Assembly (NCBI GenBank): GCA_016200585.1
Contig: JACQEN010000139.1
Span: forward strand, 1 to 50,138
From: Deltaproteobacteria bacterium
GTDB taxonomy: Bacteria > Desulfobacterota > Binatia > HRBIN30
Direction of reading: 5' to 3'
Length of the DNA: 50,138 nucleotides
The notes below the pieces were generated by a model. It worked only from the letters and a program-made list of their open reading frames with translations, did no database searches and had not been told where the DNA came from. A program made the translations under genes and the position numbers. The stretch's first letter is position 1. The number at the start of each line of letters is the position of its first letter. Of this stretch, positions 42,093 through 50,138 are shown one piece after another.

Positions 42093-43373
42093 TTAGACCA
42101 GCGGTAGCACCAAAGGCGGCGGCTCGCTGTCGACGAGGTAGCCGAACTGCTTGCTGAACTCCTCGACCGACAGACCGGCGGTCTTGGCAAACCGGGCAAG
42201 CTCGTCGAGGGCTTCGAAGTCGTCGCGGCGCAGGCGGATCATGTAGCGCCGAGCGATCGCGTAGCGCGCCGAGTGAATGTCGACCAGGCGGATCTTGGCG
42301 CGACCGCTCTTGGGATCGAGCAATTGCGAGAACGGCACCGGCACGAACTGGCCGCCCTGCATTGACACCATGACCTTGTCTCCGCCTTCGATGAGATACT
42401 TGGCGGCGCAGTAACCGAGGTCGCGGGTGTATTCCATGTCGTATGGAATCGGATCGGCGCAGCGCAGCTCGTAACCGATGTTCTTCGGCGTAATCGTCGC
42501 TTTGACGCCGAGCTGTTTGAGGCGCTCGGTTACGGCGTGTTTGAGGATCTCGCCGATATCGATATCGGCGATGCGTACATTGCCATGCTCGTCGCGACCG
42601 ACGCTCTGCAATTCTTTCAGGTCTTCTGGATCGATATCGAGGACAACTCCTTCCGCGACCACGGCAACTCCATCGCGGCGTCCCTCGCTCAGACGTTTGA
42701 TGACCGCGCACGCCAGGGTGTCGACGATCGTCTTCAGGCGGATGCGTTGGCCGCCGAATTCTTCGAGAATCAGGGTGAGGGTCGCCCCGGCCGCCTTACC
42801 GATGCCGAGAGCCAGGTGCCCCGCCTTGCGGCCCATCGAGATGACGATGTACCAGCGCGACGTCGCATAGGCATCGACCATCAGATTCTTCACCAATTCG
42901 ACCCCGATATGACGTGCGGTCTGGAAGCCGAACGTGTCGATCGCCGGCGGCAGGTCGAGATCGTTGTCAATCGTCTTCGGCACGTGCACGACGCGCAGAC
43001 GGCCGGCCGATTGGTCTGAAATCTTCATCGCCGAAAATGCCGTATCGTCGCCCCCAATGGTGATCAGCCGGTCGATCCCGAGCCGTTGCAAGGAGCTGAT
43101 GCAGTTTTCGAGATGTTTGACGTCCTTTGTCGGGTTGGCGCGGGCAATGCCGATGGTCGAACCGCCGCGGAAATGCAGCCGGCTGACCATGTCGATGGTC
43201 AACGGAACCACGTTGTCGATGTTGCCCTGCATGATCCATTCGAAGCCGTCGCGAATGCCGATCACTTCGACACCTTCGAGGATGCTGCGGATCGTTGCCG
43301 CTGCGATGACGCTGTTGATGCCGGGCGCCGGACCACCGCCAACCAGGATGCCCAACCTCTTACCTTCGGCCAT
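42093..43373 (-). CDS. 6-phosphofructokinase, probably PPi-dependent
   Basis: A 426-residue enzyme of the PfkA fold, interconverting fructose 6-phosphate and the 1,6-bisphosphate. Motifs: GGGPAPGINSVI, GGDDT with Asp110, PKTIDND with Lys133, and SMGRKAGHLALG. ATP-dependent bacterial enzymes have GGDG and PGTIDND; Asp and Lys at those two sites are the marks of pyrophosphate-dependent forms and would allow a reversible, gluconeogenic reaction. The start at 43373 gives GGAGG at eight bases; the ATG six bases earlier lies too close to it. The extra length at the C-terminus (RLRRDDFEALDELARFAK) is unassigned. Confidence 0.9.
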   Translation of the reverse strand: MAEGKRLGILVGGGPAPGINSVIAAATIRSILEGVEVIGIRDGFEWIMQGNIDNVVPLTIDMVSRLHFRGGSTIGIARANPTKDVKHLENCISSLQRLGIDRLITIGGDDTAFSAMKISDQSAGRLRVVHVPKTIDNDLDLPPAIDTFGFQTARHIGVELVKNLMVDAYATSRWYIVISMGRKAGHLALGIGKAAGATLTLILEEFGGQRIRLKTIVDTLACAVIKRLSEGRRDGVAVVAEGVVLDIDPEDLKELQSVGRDEHGNVRIADIDIGEILKHAVTERLKQLGVKATITPKNIGYELRCADPIPYDMEYTRDLGYCAAKYLIEGGDKVMVSMQGGQFVPVPFSQLLDPKSGRAKIRLVDIHSARYAIARRYMIRLRRDDFEALDELARFAKTAGLSVEEFSKQFGYLVDSEPPPLVLPLV

Positions 43374-43466
43374 TAACATGCCCTCCTTCGTTCAGCGCCG
43401 TGCAGCTCCCCGACGGCAATGGTTGTCTGCGCCGACAGAGCCGTCAAGGGGGTTGAGTGAATCGAA

Positions 43467-43502
43467 CGGATCAGACTGATCCGGCGGATCGGTCTGATCG
43501 GT
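43467..43502. repeat. Two tandem GATC-rich palindromic units
   Basis: CGGATCAGACTGATCCGG (43467-43484) is followed without a gap by CGGATCGGTCTGATCGGT (43485-43502), matching at 14 of 18 positions. Each is nearly palindromic, and together they contain four GATC sites in 36 bases. They lie in the 191-base gap between lpdA and the phosphofructokinase gene. They could form hairpins in RNA, bind a protein, or be a dispersed repeat. Confidence 0.55.
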
Positions 43503-43564
43503 CGGAGGCCAGCGCACCAACCTGCCCGGCTTGCGGATCACCGATGGCTTTGAGCAGACCCGAG

Positions 43565-44974
43565 TCAGATGTTCAGCGGCCGACCCAAGACCGCCAACGC
43601 CGCTTCCTTGACGGCTTCAGGCAACGTCGGATGGGCATGGCACGGGCGAGCGATGTCTTCGGAGCTGGCGCGAAACGCCATGCCCAGCGCCGCTTCGGCG
43701 ATCATGTCGGAGGCTCGTGAACCGAGGATGTGCACCCCGAGAACGCGATCACTCGCGGCATCGGCAAGGATTTTCACCTGCCCTTCGGTTTCGTTCATAC
43801 CGCGGGCGCGTCCGTTGGCGACAAACGGAAACGTACCGACCTTGTACTCGGTGCCCTGCTCTTTCAATTGCTCTTCCGTCATTCCGACGCTGGCGAGCTC
43901 CGGAGCGGTGTAGACGACGTTGGGGATGACGTCGTAGTCGACGTGTCCGGCCTGCCCGGCCATGAGCTCAACCGCCGCAACGCCTTCCTCTTCGGCTTTG
44001 TGCGCCAGCATCACGCCCGGGATGACATCGCCGATCGCAAAGACTCCCTTGACGTTGGTCTCAAAGCGCTCGTCGACCAGAATACGACCGCGCGCATCGT
44101 ACGCGACCCCGACTTCACGAGCCCCGAGACCTTCGCTGTACGGCCGGCGCCCAACCGCAACCAAGACGACGTCGAAGCGATCCTCAGTCGTTTGGCCCTG
44201 CGACTCCAGCGTCACCTGCACCTTGCCATCTTCGACCGTCGCGCTCTTGGCCGTGGTCTGCAGCTGGAACTTGAGCCCCTGCTTCTCCAGCGACTTCTGC
44301 AGCATCTCGCCCATCTTACGGTCCATGCCCGGAACGATGCGGTCGAGAAACTCGACAACCAGCACCTTGCTGCCGAGGCGCGACCACACGGAGCCCAGTT
44401 CGAGTCCGATCGCTCCACCGCCGACCACCAGCATACGTTCCGGCACCGTTTGCAGATCCAGCGCTTCGGTCGACGAGAGGATGCGTTGCCCATCGAAGCT
44501 CAGCCCCGGCAGAGCGATCGGGGCGCTGCCGGTGGCAATGAGAATCCGGTTGGTCGCCAGCGTGCGCTTGGCCTCACCGTTTGCCACTTCAACCGCCGTC
44601 GCCGACCGGATGCGTCCGACACCGGCGACACGCTCGACCTTGTGTTTCTTGAACAAGCCGGCGATGCCCTGCGTCAGAACCTTTACGACACGATCTTTGC
44701 GCGACAGCATCGTCGGCAAATCGAGCTCGACGCTACCGACCTTCACGCCGTGGGCCGCCAGATCGTGCCGGGCCTGATGAAAGCGCTCGCTCGAATCGAG
44801 TAATGCTTTGCTCGGAATGCAGCCGATGTTGAGGCAGGTTCCACCGAGCGCCGGATCCTTCTCGACGCACGCCACCTTCATCCCCAGCTGCGCCGCGCGG
44901 ATGGCGGCAATGTAGCCACCCGGGCCCGAGCCGATGACGACGAGGTCGAACGTTGCTTCGGGGCTGGCGTCCAT
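43565..44974 (-). CDS. lpdA: Dihydrolipoyl dehydrogenase (E3)
   Basis: The FAD enzyme that reoxidises the dihydrolipoyl arm of 2-oxoacid dehydrogenase complexes and makes NADH. The 469-residue protein has the FAD motif GSGPGGYIAA, the redox disulfide GGTCLNIGCIPSKALL, the NAD motif GGGAIGLELGSVW and the catalytic His-Glu pair in CHAHPTLPEAV near the end. It starts six bases after the sucB stop. It is the last gene of the sucA-sucB-lpdA unit, so it is most likely dedicated to 2-oxoglutarate dehydrogenase. Confidence 0.97.
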   Translation of the reverse strand: MDASPEATFDLVVIGSGPGGYIAAIRAAQLGMKVACVEKDPALGGTCLNIGCIPSKALLDSSERFHQARHDLAAHGVKVGSVELDLPTMLSRKDRVVKVLTQGIAGLFKKHKVERVAGVGRIRSATAVEVANGEAKRTLATNRILIATGSAPIALPGLSFDGQRILSSTEALDLQTVPERMLVVGGGAIGLELGSVWSRLGSKVLVVEFLDRIVPGMDRKMGEMLQKSLEKQGLKFQLQTTAKSATVEDGKVQVTLESQGQTTEDRFDVVLVAVGRRPYSEGLGAREVGVAYDARGRILVDERFETNVKGVFAIGDVIPGVMLAHKAEEEGVAAVELMAGQAGHVDYDVIPNVVYTAPELASVGMTEEQLKEQGTEYKVGTFPFVANGRARGMNETEGQVKILADAASDRVLGVHILGSRASDMIAEAALGMAFRASSEDIARPCHAHPTLPEAVKEAALAVLGRPLNI

Positions 44975-44980
44975 CTCGGG

Positions 44981-46249
44981 TCACACTTCCAGCAACAATC
45001 TTGCAGGATCCTCGAGGCGCTCCTTCACTTTCACCAGGAAGGTCACCGCCTGCTCGCCGTCGATGAGACGATGATCGTACGACAGCGCCAGGTACATCAT
45101 AGGCCGGATGACGATTTGATCATCAATCACCACCGGGCGCTTCTCGATCTTGTGCATGCCGAGAATCGCACTCTGCGGCGGATTGAGGATCGGCGTCGAT
45201 AACAGGGACCCGTACACACCGCCGTTGGAAATCGTGAACGTACCGCCGCTGAGATCGTTGATACCGAGCTTGCCCTGGCGCGCCAAACCAGCGAGGCGCT
45301 CGATCTCCATTTCGATCCCGGCAAACGACAGTTGATCCGCATGGTGAACGATCGGCACTACCAAACCGCGCTCGGTACCGACGGCGATGCCGAGGTGAAC
45401 GTGCTTCTTGTAGACAACGTCCGTCGCGTCGATCTGAGCATTGACCAATGGCAGCTCTTCGATCGCCGAGATGCTGGCGCGCGCAAAGAACGACATGAAA
45501 CCGAGCGTGACGCCGTGCGTCTGTTTGAAGCGCTCTTTGTAACGAGCCCGCAGCTCCATGACCGCACTCATGTCGACCTCATTGAAGGTCGTGAGGATCG
45601 CCGCCGTGTGCTGCGCCTGCACCAGCCGCTCGGCGATGCGCTTGCGTAGATGCGTCATCGGCACACGCTCTTCTTCCGCAGCGGACGCGGCCGGCGTAAT
45701 GCTCGCCGCCGACACAACCGGAGTCGCCGGAGACGACGCCGGCATCGCGGCTGCAACCGCCGGCCCTGCCGTCGGCATAGCCTCCGCCTTGTCGAGGTAC
45801 GCCAGAACGTCGGCCTTCGTCAGGCGCCCGGCGCGTCCCGTACCTTGAATCGCTTGCGGCTCGATGCGGTGCTCTTCGACCAGTTTGCGCACCGCCGGAC
45901 TCAACAAGTGGCTTGCGGTGCTCGTCGGACGTGACGCTTCCACCGGCTTCGCGAGCGCCGCCTCGGGCGGCGCGGGTGGCGCCTCGATCGCGCCCGTCTT
46001 GCGGGCCGGCGCACCGCCGCTCTCGATGCTGGCAACGATATCGCCGACCTGCACGGTGCTGCCTTCGGCCTTCAATACTTTGAGCACGCCGCTGCCGACG
46101 GCGGGTATTTCGACGCTGGCCTTGTCGGTTTCGAGCTCCAGCAACGGATCATCGACGGCGACCGCGTCGCCATCGTGTTTGATCCAACGGACGATCACCC
46201 CTTCCGTAATCGATTCCCCCAAGGTGGGGATGCGAACCTCAACGGGCAT
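44981..46249 (-). CDS. sucB: Dihydrolipoyllysine-residue succinyltransferase (E2 of 2-oxoglutarate dehydrogenase)
   Basis: A 422-residue E2. One lipoyl domain (about 1-78) has the lipoylated Lys in ETDKASVE. A Pro/Ala-rich linker leads to the peripheral-subunit-binding domain ([29 protein letters not shown]), and a further Ala/Pro linker leads to the catalytic domain with [15 protein letters not shown] and the active site [13 protein letters not shown] (His and Asp). It transfers the succinyl group to CoA. GGAGGAG lies three bases before the ATG, which overlaps the end of sucA by 11 bases. Confidence 0.96.
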   Translation of the reverse strand: MPVEVRIPTLGESITEGVIVRWIKHDGDAVAVDDPLLELETDKASVEIPAVGSGVLKVLKAEGSTVQVGDIVASIESGGAPARKTGAIEAPPAPPEAALAKPVEASRPTSTASHLLSPAVRKLVEEHRIEPQAIQGTGRAGRLTKADVLAYLDKAEAMPTAGPAVAAAMPASSPATPVVSAASITPAASAAEEERVPMTHLRKRIAERLVQAQHTAAILTTFNEVDMSAVMELRARYKERFKQTHGVTLGFMSFFARASISAIEELPLVNAQIDATDVVYKKHVHLGIAVGTERGLVVPIVHHADQLSFAGIEMEIERLAGLARQGKLGINDLSGGTFTISNGGVYGSLLSTPILNPPQSAILGMHKIEKRPVVIDDQIVIRPMMYLALSYDHRLIDGEQAVTFLVKVKERLEDPARLLLEV

Positions 46250-48869
46250 AGCTCCTCCGCAGGGCGTTGTTGATCAAGTCGGCCTCCTCCGTCTTGTGGG
46301 CCTTGTAGGAACCGGTTGCCGGGCTGGCGGAGGCGCGACGCCCGGAATACGTAACGGCGTGCGTCTCACCAACCAAGCGCGTCAGACGGCGATGCATCTC
46401 GTGCCAGGCACCCATATTCCACGGCTCCTCCTGCACCCACATCACCTCGCGCGCGTTGCCGTAGAGCTGCAACACTTGCTCGATGCCTTTGTCGGGAAAT
46501 GGATAGAGTTGCTCGACACGGGCGATGGCGATGTCGTCGATGTCCCGCAGCAGACTCTTGGGGCTCATGACGATCAGCGGCTTGCGGAAATTGCGGTGCA
46601 TCTGCCGGCGCAGCGCGTGGAAGTACTGTGCCGGCGTCGTCAGGTTGCAGACTTGCAGATTATTTTCGGCGCACAGTTGCAGGTAGCGTTCCAGGCGTGC
46701 ACTCGAGTGTTCGGGCCCTTGCCCCTCGTAGCCATGCGGCAGCAGCATGACCAAGCCGTTCATCTTCTGCCACTTCGATTCGGCGGACGAGATGAACTGG
46801 TCGATGATGACTTGAGCGCCGTTGGCGAAGTCGCCGAACTGCGCCTCCCAAATCACCAGATTGGTCGGATCGGCGGCCGCAAAGCCGTATTCGAAACCGA
46901 GCACGGCGGCTTCCGACAACATACTGTCGATCACCGTAAAGCGCGCTTGATCGGGTGCGACGTGATCGAGCGGCACGTAGCGTTGGTTGGTATCGACGTC
47001 GCGCAACACCGAATGCCGGTGGCTGAACGTTCCACGACCGCTGTCCTGCCCGCTCAAGCGGACATGGGTACCTTCGAGAAGCAACGTTCCAAAAGCCAGC
47101 ATTTCCCCGCCGCCCCAGTCGATCTCCGCTCCCTGGCGCACCATCTCGCGACGTTGCACGAGAAGCTTATGGACCTTGGGATGGACCGCAAAGCCTTGCG
47201 GCAGGCGCAACACACCATCGACCACTTGATGCAAGCGGCCGGCCGGCACAGCGGTCTGCGCACTCCAATCGTCGCCCGCCCAGCGCATGCCCTTCCACAA
47301 CCCACCGAGCGCGAACACTTGCTGCCGCGGCATAAAGTCGCGCGCATAGTTGAGCGCATCGTCGAACAACTCGCGCAAGGCCGAGGCCTTCTTGTCGATC
47401 TCCTCCTGCGTCGTGACGCCCTCGGCGATCAAACGTTCGGCGTAGAGCTTGCGGACACTCGGGTGCGCCGCGATCTCCTTGTACATCAACGGCTGCGTTG
47501 AGGTGGGATCGTCGGTCTCGTTGTGGCCATAACGGCGGTAGCAGATCAGGTCGATGATGACGTCGACCTTGAATGCAGCACGAAACGCCGCCGCCAAACG
47601 CGCCGCGTGAACCGCCGCTTCGGGGTCGTCGCCGTTGACGTGAAACACCGGCGCTTGGATGATTTTGGCAATGTCGCTGGGGTAGCGCGTAAAGCGATAG
47701 TCGGACGGTTCGGCGGTAAAGCCGATCTGGTTGTTGATGATGATGTGGATGGTGCCGCCGGTACGGAACTCCTGCAGCTCCGACAGGGCGAGCGTTTCGG
47801 CGACCAGACCTTGACCGGTGAAAGCCGCGTCGCCGTGGATCAACACCGGAACGACGGCGCCGCGCGCCTCGTCGCCCAGGCGGTGCTGCTTGGCGCGCAC
47901 CAGGCCTTCGACCACCGGATCAATCGCTTCGAGATGACTGGGGTTGGAGCACATCGAAAGGTGGATGTTGCGGCCGAAGCGTGTCGTATATTCGCGTGAA
48001 TACCCGAGGTGGTACTTCACGTCGCCGTCGCCGGTGATGTGCTGCGGCAGGCGCGTACCCTCGAACTCGGTGAAGATCATTTCGTACGGCTTGCGAAAGG
48101 TGTGCGCCAGGACGTTGAGGCGGCCGCGATGGGCCATGCCCATGACGATTTCTCCGACGCCTTGCGCGCTGCATTCCTCCACCATCGCGTCGAGCATGGG
48201 AATCAAGACATCCCCGCCCTCGAGCGAGAAGCGCTTCTGGCCGACGTACTTGGTGTGCAGGTACTGCTCGAAGCCCTCTGCTGATGTGAGCAACGACAGC
48301 ACGTGTTGGCGTTGCTCAGGGCTCAACGCCGGGCGGTTGAGCAACGGCTCCATGCGCTCTTGCAGCCACGCTCGCTGTTCCTTGACCGGGATGTCCATAT
48401 ACTCGACACCCAACGTGCCGCAGTACGTGGCGCGCAGGCGCTCGATGATTTCGCGCAACGGAGCTTGTGAACAACCTTTGAGGATCGGGCAGCTCAACAC
48501 GCGATCGAGGTCGGCCTCGGTGAATCCGAACTCACTCGGCTCGAGCAGAGGATGGGCGGTTTGGTTGTGGCCGAGCGGATCGAGGTTGGCGACGAGGTGA
48601 CCGAGCTCACGATACGAGTGGATCAGGTCGAAGACGCCGATGTGCCGTTCACCGTCGACGGCCGTGCGCGCCACCGCCGCCGGAGCCACTGCCGCTGGCC
48701 GGGCGCCGTTGCCGCGCGCCGCTTCGAAGCCGGCGAAGAACAGCGCCCACGACGCGTCAACCGAAGCCGGATCACGCTGGAACTGTTCGTAGAGCGCGTC
48801 GACGTACTCGGCATTGGCGCGGCTAATGAAATCCAGGTTGGTAACGGGGTTGCCCATAGCGGCGTCCAC
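46239..48869 (-). CDS. sucA: 2-oxoglutarate dehydrogenase E1 component
   Basis: The thiamine-diphosphate decarboxylase of the complex. The 876-residue protein has the N-terminal E2-binding-like element ([11 protein letters not shown]), the substrate region [14 protein letters not shown], the ThDP-Mg loop [15 protein letters not shown] and the transketolase-like C-terminal half ([28 protein letters not shown]). It is slightly shorter than the roughly 930-residue E. coli protein. The start is a GTG at 48869, or ATG 12 bases later; neither has a visible ribosome site. A TGCTATTGT element just before the GTG could be an extended -10, but no matching -35 is seen. It begins the sucA-sucB-lpdA unit. 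Confidence 0.95.
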   Translation of the reverse strand: MDAAMGNPVTNLDFISRANAEYVDALYEQFQRDPASVDASWALFFAGFEAARGNGARPAAVAPAAVARTAVDGERHIGVFDLIHSYRELGHLVANLDPLGHNQTAHPLLEPSEFGFTEADLDRVLSCPILKGCSQAPLREIIERLRATYCGTLGVEYMDIPVKEQRAWLQERMEPLLNRPALSPEQRQHVLSLLTSAEGFEQYLHTKYVGQKRFSLEGGDVLIPMLDAMVEECSAQGVGEIVMGMAHRGRLNVLAHTFRKPYEMIFTEFEGTRLPQHITGDGDVKYHLGYSREYTTRFGRNIHLSMCSNPSHLEAIDPVVEGLVRAKQHRLGDEARGAVVPVLIHGDAAFTGQGLVAETLALSELQEFRTGGTIHIIINNQIGFTAEPSDYRFTRYPSDIAKIIQAPVFHVNGDDPEAAVHAARLAAAFRAAFKVDVIIDLICYRRYGHNETDDPTSTQPLMYKEIAAHPSVRKLYAERLIAEGVTTQEEIDKKASALRELFDDALNYARDFMPRQQVFALGGLWKGMRWAGDDWSAQTAVPAGRLHQVVDGVLRLPQGFAVHPKVHKLLVQRREMVRQGAEIDWGGGEMLAFGTLLLEGTHVRLSGQDSGRGTFSHRHSVLRDVDTNQRYVPLDHVAPDQARFTVIDSMLSEAAVLGFEYGFAAADPTNLVIWEAQFGDFANGAQVIIDQFISSAESKWQKMNGLVMLLPHGYEGQGPEHSSARLERYLQLCAENNLQVCNLTTPAQYFHALRRQMHRNFRKPLIVMSPKSLLRDIDDIAIARVEQLYPFPDKGIEQVLQLYGNAREVMWVQEEPWNMGAWHEMHRRLTRLVGETHAVTYSGRRASASPATGSYKAHKTEEADLINNALRRSYAR

Positions 48870-48902
48870 AATAGCAGAAATAAAGACCGATGTAGCCCAA
48901 AG

Positions 48903-49373
48903 TCAGGCGCGCAAGGACTCGTTTTCGTGCACTAAGCGCCAGATTTCGTCGGGGCTTGCCGCATTTCGCAAACCCGCTCGAGTGTGCTCCGACTGCAGGA
49001 GCATCGACATCGACGACAGGAAATTCAAGTGCTCGCCGGTCAGCGACGGGGACGACAGCACCAGCGTCACGATACCGATCGGGGCTCCGTCGGCAACTTG
49101 GTACACCCCCGCCGGTGATACGGCGGTGGCTGCAACGATGCCCTTGATCCCCTCGACGCGGGCGTGCGGGATACTGACTCCGATGTCGACCATCGCCGTC
49201 GAAGCAATCGCTTCGCGCTCGCAGATCCGGGCTTTTGCCTGTTCGATCAACGCTCGTTGAATCTTGCCGATCTCGGCCAAACGCTCGACCAGGCCTGAAA
49301 TCGCCTCCTCGAACGTGCTCCACGGTGGCCGCACAACCACCGCCCGTCTGTCGATTCCCTCACTGATACGCAT
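48903..49373 (-). CDS. PTS EIIA-type (PtsN-like) regulatory domain protein
   Basis: A single-domain 156-residue EIIA of the fructose/nitrogen class. The phospho-acceptor is His70 in VDIGVSIPHARVEG, matching the conserved PHAR motif. Other family segments are ALIEQAKARICEREAIAS, GAPIGIVTLVLSSPSLTGEH and the C-terminal LRNAASPDEIWRLV. No sugar permease domain is fused, so it is likely a regulator phosphorylated by EI-Ntr and NPr rather than a transporter. rpoN and hpf, usual neighbours of ptsN, are not here. It ends 33 bases before sucA on the same strand and may be read into it. No ribosome site is evident. Confidence 0.85.
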   Translation of the reverse strand: MRISEGIDRRAVVVRPPWSTFEEAISGLVERLAEIGKIQRALIEQAKARICEREAIASTAMVDIGVSIPHARVEGIKGIVAATAVSPAGVYQVADGAPIGIVTLVLSSPSLTGEHLNFLSSMSMLLQSEHTRAGLRNAASPDEIWRLVHENESLRA

Positions 49374-49463
49374 CGCTACACCGCCATCACCAACGAGCGC
49401 GCATCTTCTCTTAGGACCGCGCCCCTGGCAAGCGGCAAGCCCCGGGAGAGGAAAATAGAGACT

Positions 49464-49479
49464 CCGCCGTCTGCGGCGG
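49464..49479. other. Short perfect stem-loop between ptsN-like and ribB
   Basis: CCGCCG-TCTG-CGGCGG is a perfect six-base stem with a four-base loop in the divergent 182-base gap. It is followed by GACAG, not by a T run. The gap does not contain the conserved pieces of an FMN riboswitch. Confidence 0.4.
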
Positions 49480-49518
49480 GACAGTATCGAGGCCTGGCTG
49501 TGAATCCCACCAGCGGCT

Positions 49519-49546
49519 TTGCTTAGCGTCGGACGCGGGTTATAGA
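49519..49546 (+). promoter_or_regulatory. Candidate sigma-70 promoter giving a near-leaderless ribB transcript
   Basis: TTGCTT (49519-49524), a 16-base spacer and TATAGA (49541-49546) resemble -35 and -10 hexamers (four of six each). The -10 ends only nine bases before the ribB ATG at 49556, so transcription would start within a few bases of the start codon. No Shine-Dalgarno is present there, which agrees with a leaderless message. Confidence 0.4.
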
Positions 49547-49555
49547 CTCAGAGCT

Positions 49556-50138
49556 ATGTTCACGACCTTCCGCACGCCTGCCAAGCGCCCGCGGCGGATC
49601 AGCTCCATCGAAGAGTGCATCGCCGAGATTCGCGCCGGCAAGATGGTGATTCTCATGGACGATGAGAACCGTGAGAACGAGGGCGATCTGTGCATGGCGG
49701 CGGAAAAGGTGACGCCGGAGACGATTAATTTCATGGCCAAGTACGGCCGCGGCCTGATCTGCCTGGCGCTGACCGAAAAACGCATCGAAGAGCTTGGGCT
49801 GAGCATGATGGTCGCCGAAAACCGCGCGCCATTGGGGACGGCGTTCACGGTCTCCATCGACGCGCGGCACGGAATCACCAACGGCATTTCCGCCGCCGAT
49901 CGCGCCGTCACCGTGCGTACGGCGATTCGCGACAGTGTTCGGCCGCAGGACCTGATCGTACCGGGCCACGTCTTTCCGCTGCGCGCCCGGCGCGGCGGCG
50001 TGCTCGTGCGCACCGGCCAAACCGAAGGTTCGGTGGATCTGGCTCGCCTCGCCGGGCTCAAACCCGCCGGGGTGATCTGCGAGATCATGAAGGACGACGG
50101 CACCATGGCCCGGCTGCCCGACCTGGAACGTTTCGCCG
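49556..50138 (+). CDS. ribB: 3,4-dihydroxy-2-butanone-4-phosphate synthase (RibB or RibBA), cut by the window end
   Basis: The enzyme makes 3,4-dihydroxy-2-butanone 4-phosphate from ribulose 5-phosphate for riboflavin synthesis. About 194 residues are visible. The acidic catalytic loop [11 protein letters not shown] is at about 34-44, with [44 protein letters not shown] and [19 protein letters not shown] following. The motif that is GHTEA in E. coli RibB, with a metal-ligand His, reads GQTEGS here. The frame is still open at the edge; a GTP cyclohydrolase II domain may follow (RibBA), as is common. There is no ribosome site before the ATG. Confidence 0.9.
   Translation, partial: MFTTFRTPAKRPRRISSIEECIAEIRAGKMVILMDDENRENEGDLCMAAEKVTPETINFMAKYGRGLICLALTEKRIEELGLSMMVAENRAPLGTAFTVSIDARHGITNGISAADRAVTVRTAIRDSVRPQDLIVPGHVFPLRARRGGVLVRTGQTEGSVDLARLAGLKPAGVICEIMKDDGTMARLPDLERFA

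Noticed and set aside
45864-47501. Long open frame of 545 codons on the plus strand, opposite sucB/sucA
   Set aside because: It straddles two clearly coding genes on the other strand and has no family motif or ribosome site.
49374-49555. FMN riboswitch before ribB
   Set aside because: None of the conserved RFN segments is present; only one short GC hairpin is seen.

Overview
This 50 kb window is high-GC and densely coded, with no gene-free stretch longer than about 300 bases. I see no rRNA, tRNA, CRISPR array, insertion sequence or prophage. It reads as the chromosome of an aerobic or facultatively aerobic diderm bacterium. The gene set includes Lnt, a phosphoethanolamine transferase, a PtsN-like EIIA, complex I, aconitase, 2-oxoglutarate dehydrogenase, an acyl-CoA dehydrogenase and an F420/luciferase-like oxidoreductase. 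The EF-G-like protein followed by a HEAT-like protein, the NuoCD and NuoEF fusions, the NtrC/sigma-54 regulator and the Thr/Pro-rich secreted proteins recall deltaproteobacteria-like lineages (Myxococcota, Desulfobacterota, Binatota). That placement is inference; no marker-gene search was possible.

Layout. (1) 0.1-6.2 kb, plus strand: cofactor genes nadC, birA and two tandem coaX copies, then a divergent EF-G-like GTPase and a small helical-repeat protein. (2) 6.3-10.3 kb, minus strand: aconitase and lnt. (3) 10.3-16.7 kb: a membrane histidine kinase (plus strand) and an NtrC-type regulator (minus strand) flank two secreted-protein genes. A textbook -24/-12 sigma-54 promoter, with a dyad and 20-bp-spaced direct repeats upstream, lies between the regulator and the secreted genes. 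I read this as one self-contained signalling locus. (4) 16.9-18.6 kb: EptA-like phosphoethanolamine transferase. (5) 18.6-25.3 kb, minus strand: the peripheral arm of complex I only (nuoB-G-I-CD-EF), plus a previously hidden 35-codon membrane microprotein overlapping the nuoI stop. (6) 25.5-28.4 kb: an Hsp20 gene overlapping a Lon-family protease whose Walker A and B motifs are both degenerate. (7) 28.4-30.8 kb: rpoD, then a small gene with its own terminator. (8) 31-35.9 kb: an adenylate/guanylate cyclase interrupted by an in-frame TGA, an LLM oxidoreductase, and an OYE/dienoyl-CoA-reductase-type flavoenzyme with a one-base frameshift in a G run. (9) 35.9-38.5 kb: a secreted zincin with a Thr/Pro-rich linker, coupled to a small secreted protein. 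(10) 38.7-43.4 kb: amino acid dehydrogenase, acyl-CoA dehydrogenase, two small membrane proteins and a PPi-type phosphofructokinase. (11) 43.5-48.9 kb: lpdA-sucB-sucA in one operon (transcribed sucA first). (12) 48.9-50.1 kb: PtsN-like EIIA and the start of ribB, which may be leaderless and is cut by the window end.

How it fits together: acn and sucAB-lpd supply TCA-cycle NADH, which the Nuo peripheral arm would oxidise once joined to a membrane arm encoded elsewhere. nadC, coaX, birA and ribB supply NAD, CoA, biotinylation and flavin. Three coding sequences carry a single-base lesion: an A-run frameshift at 14991-14994, a TGA at 32543-32545 and a G-run frameshift at 33966-33970. They may be assembly errors or real gene decay, and should be checked against reads before any functional claim.
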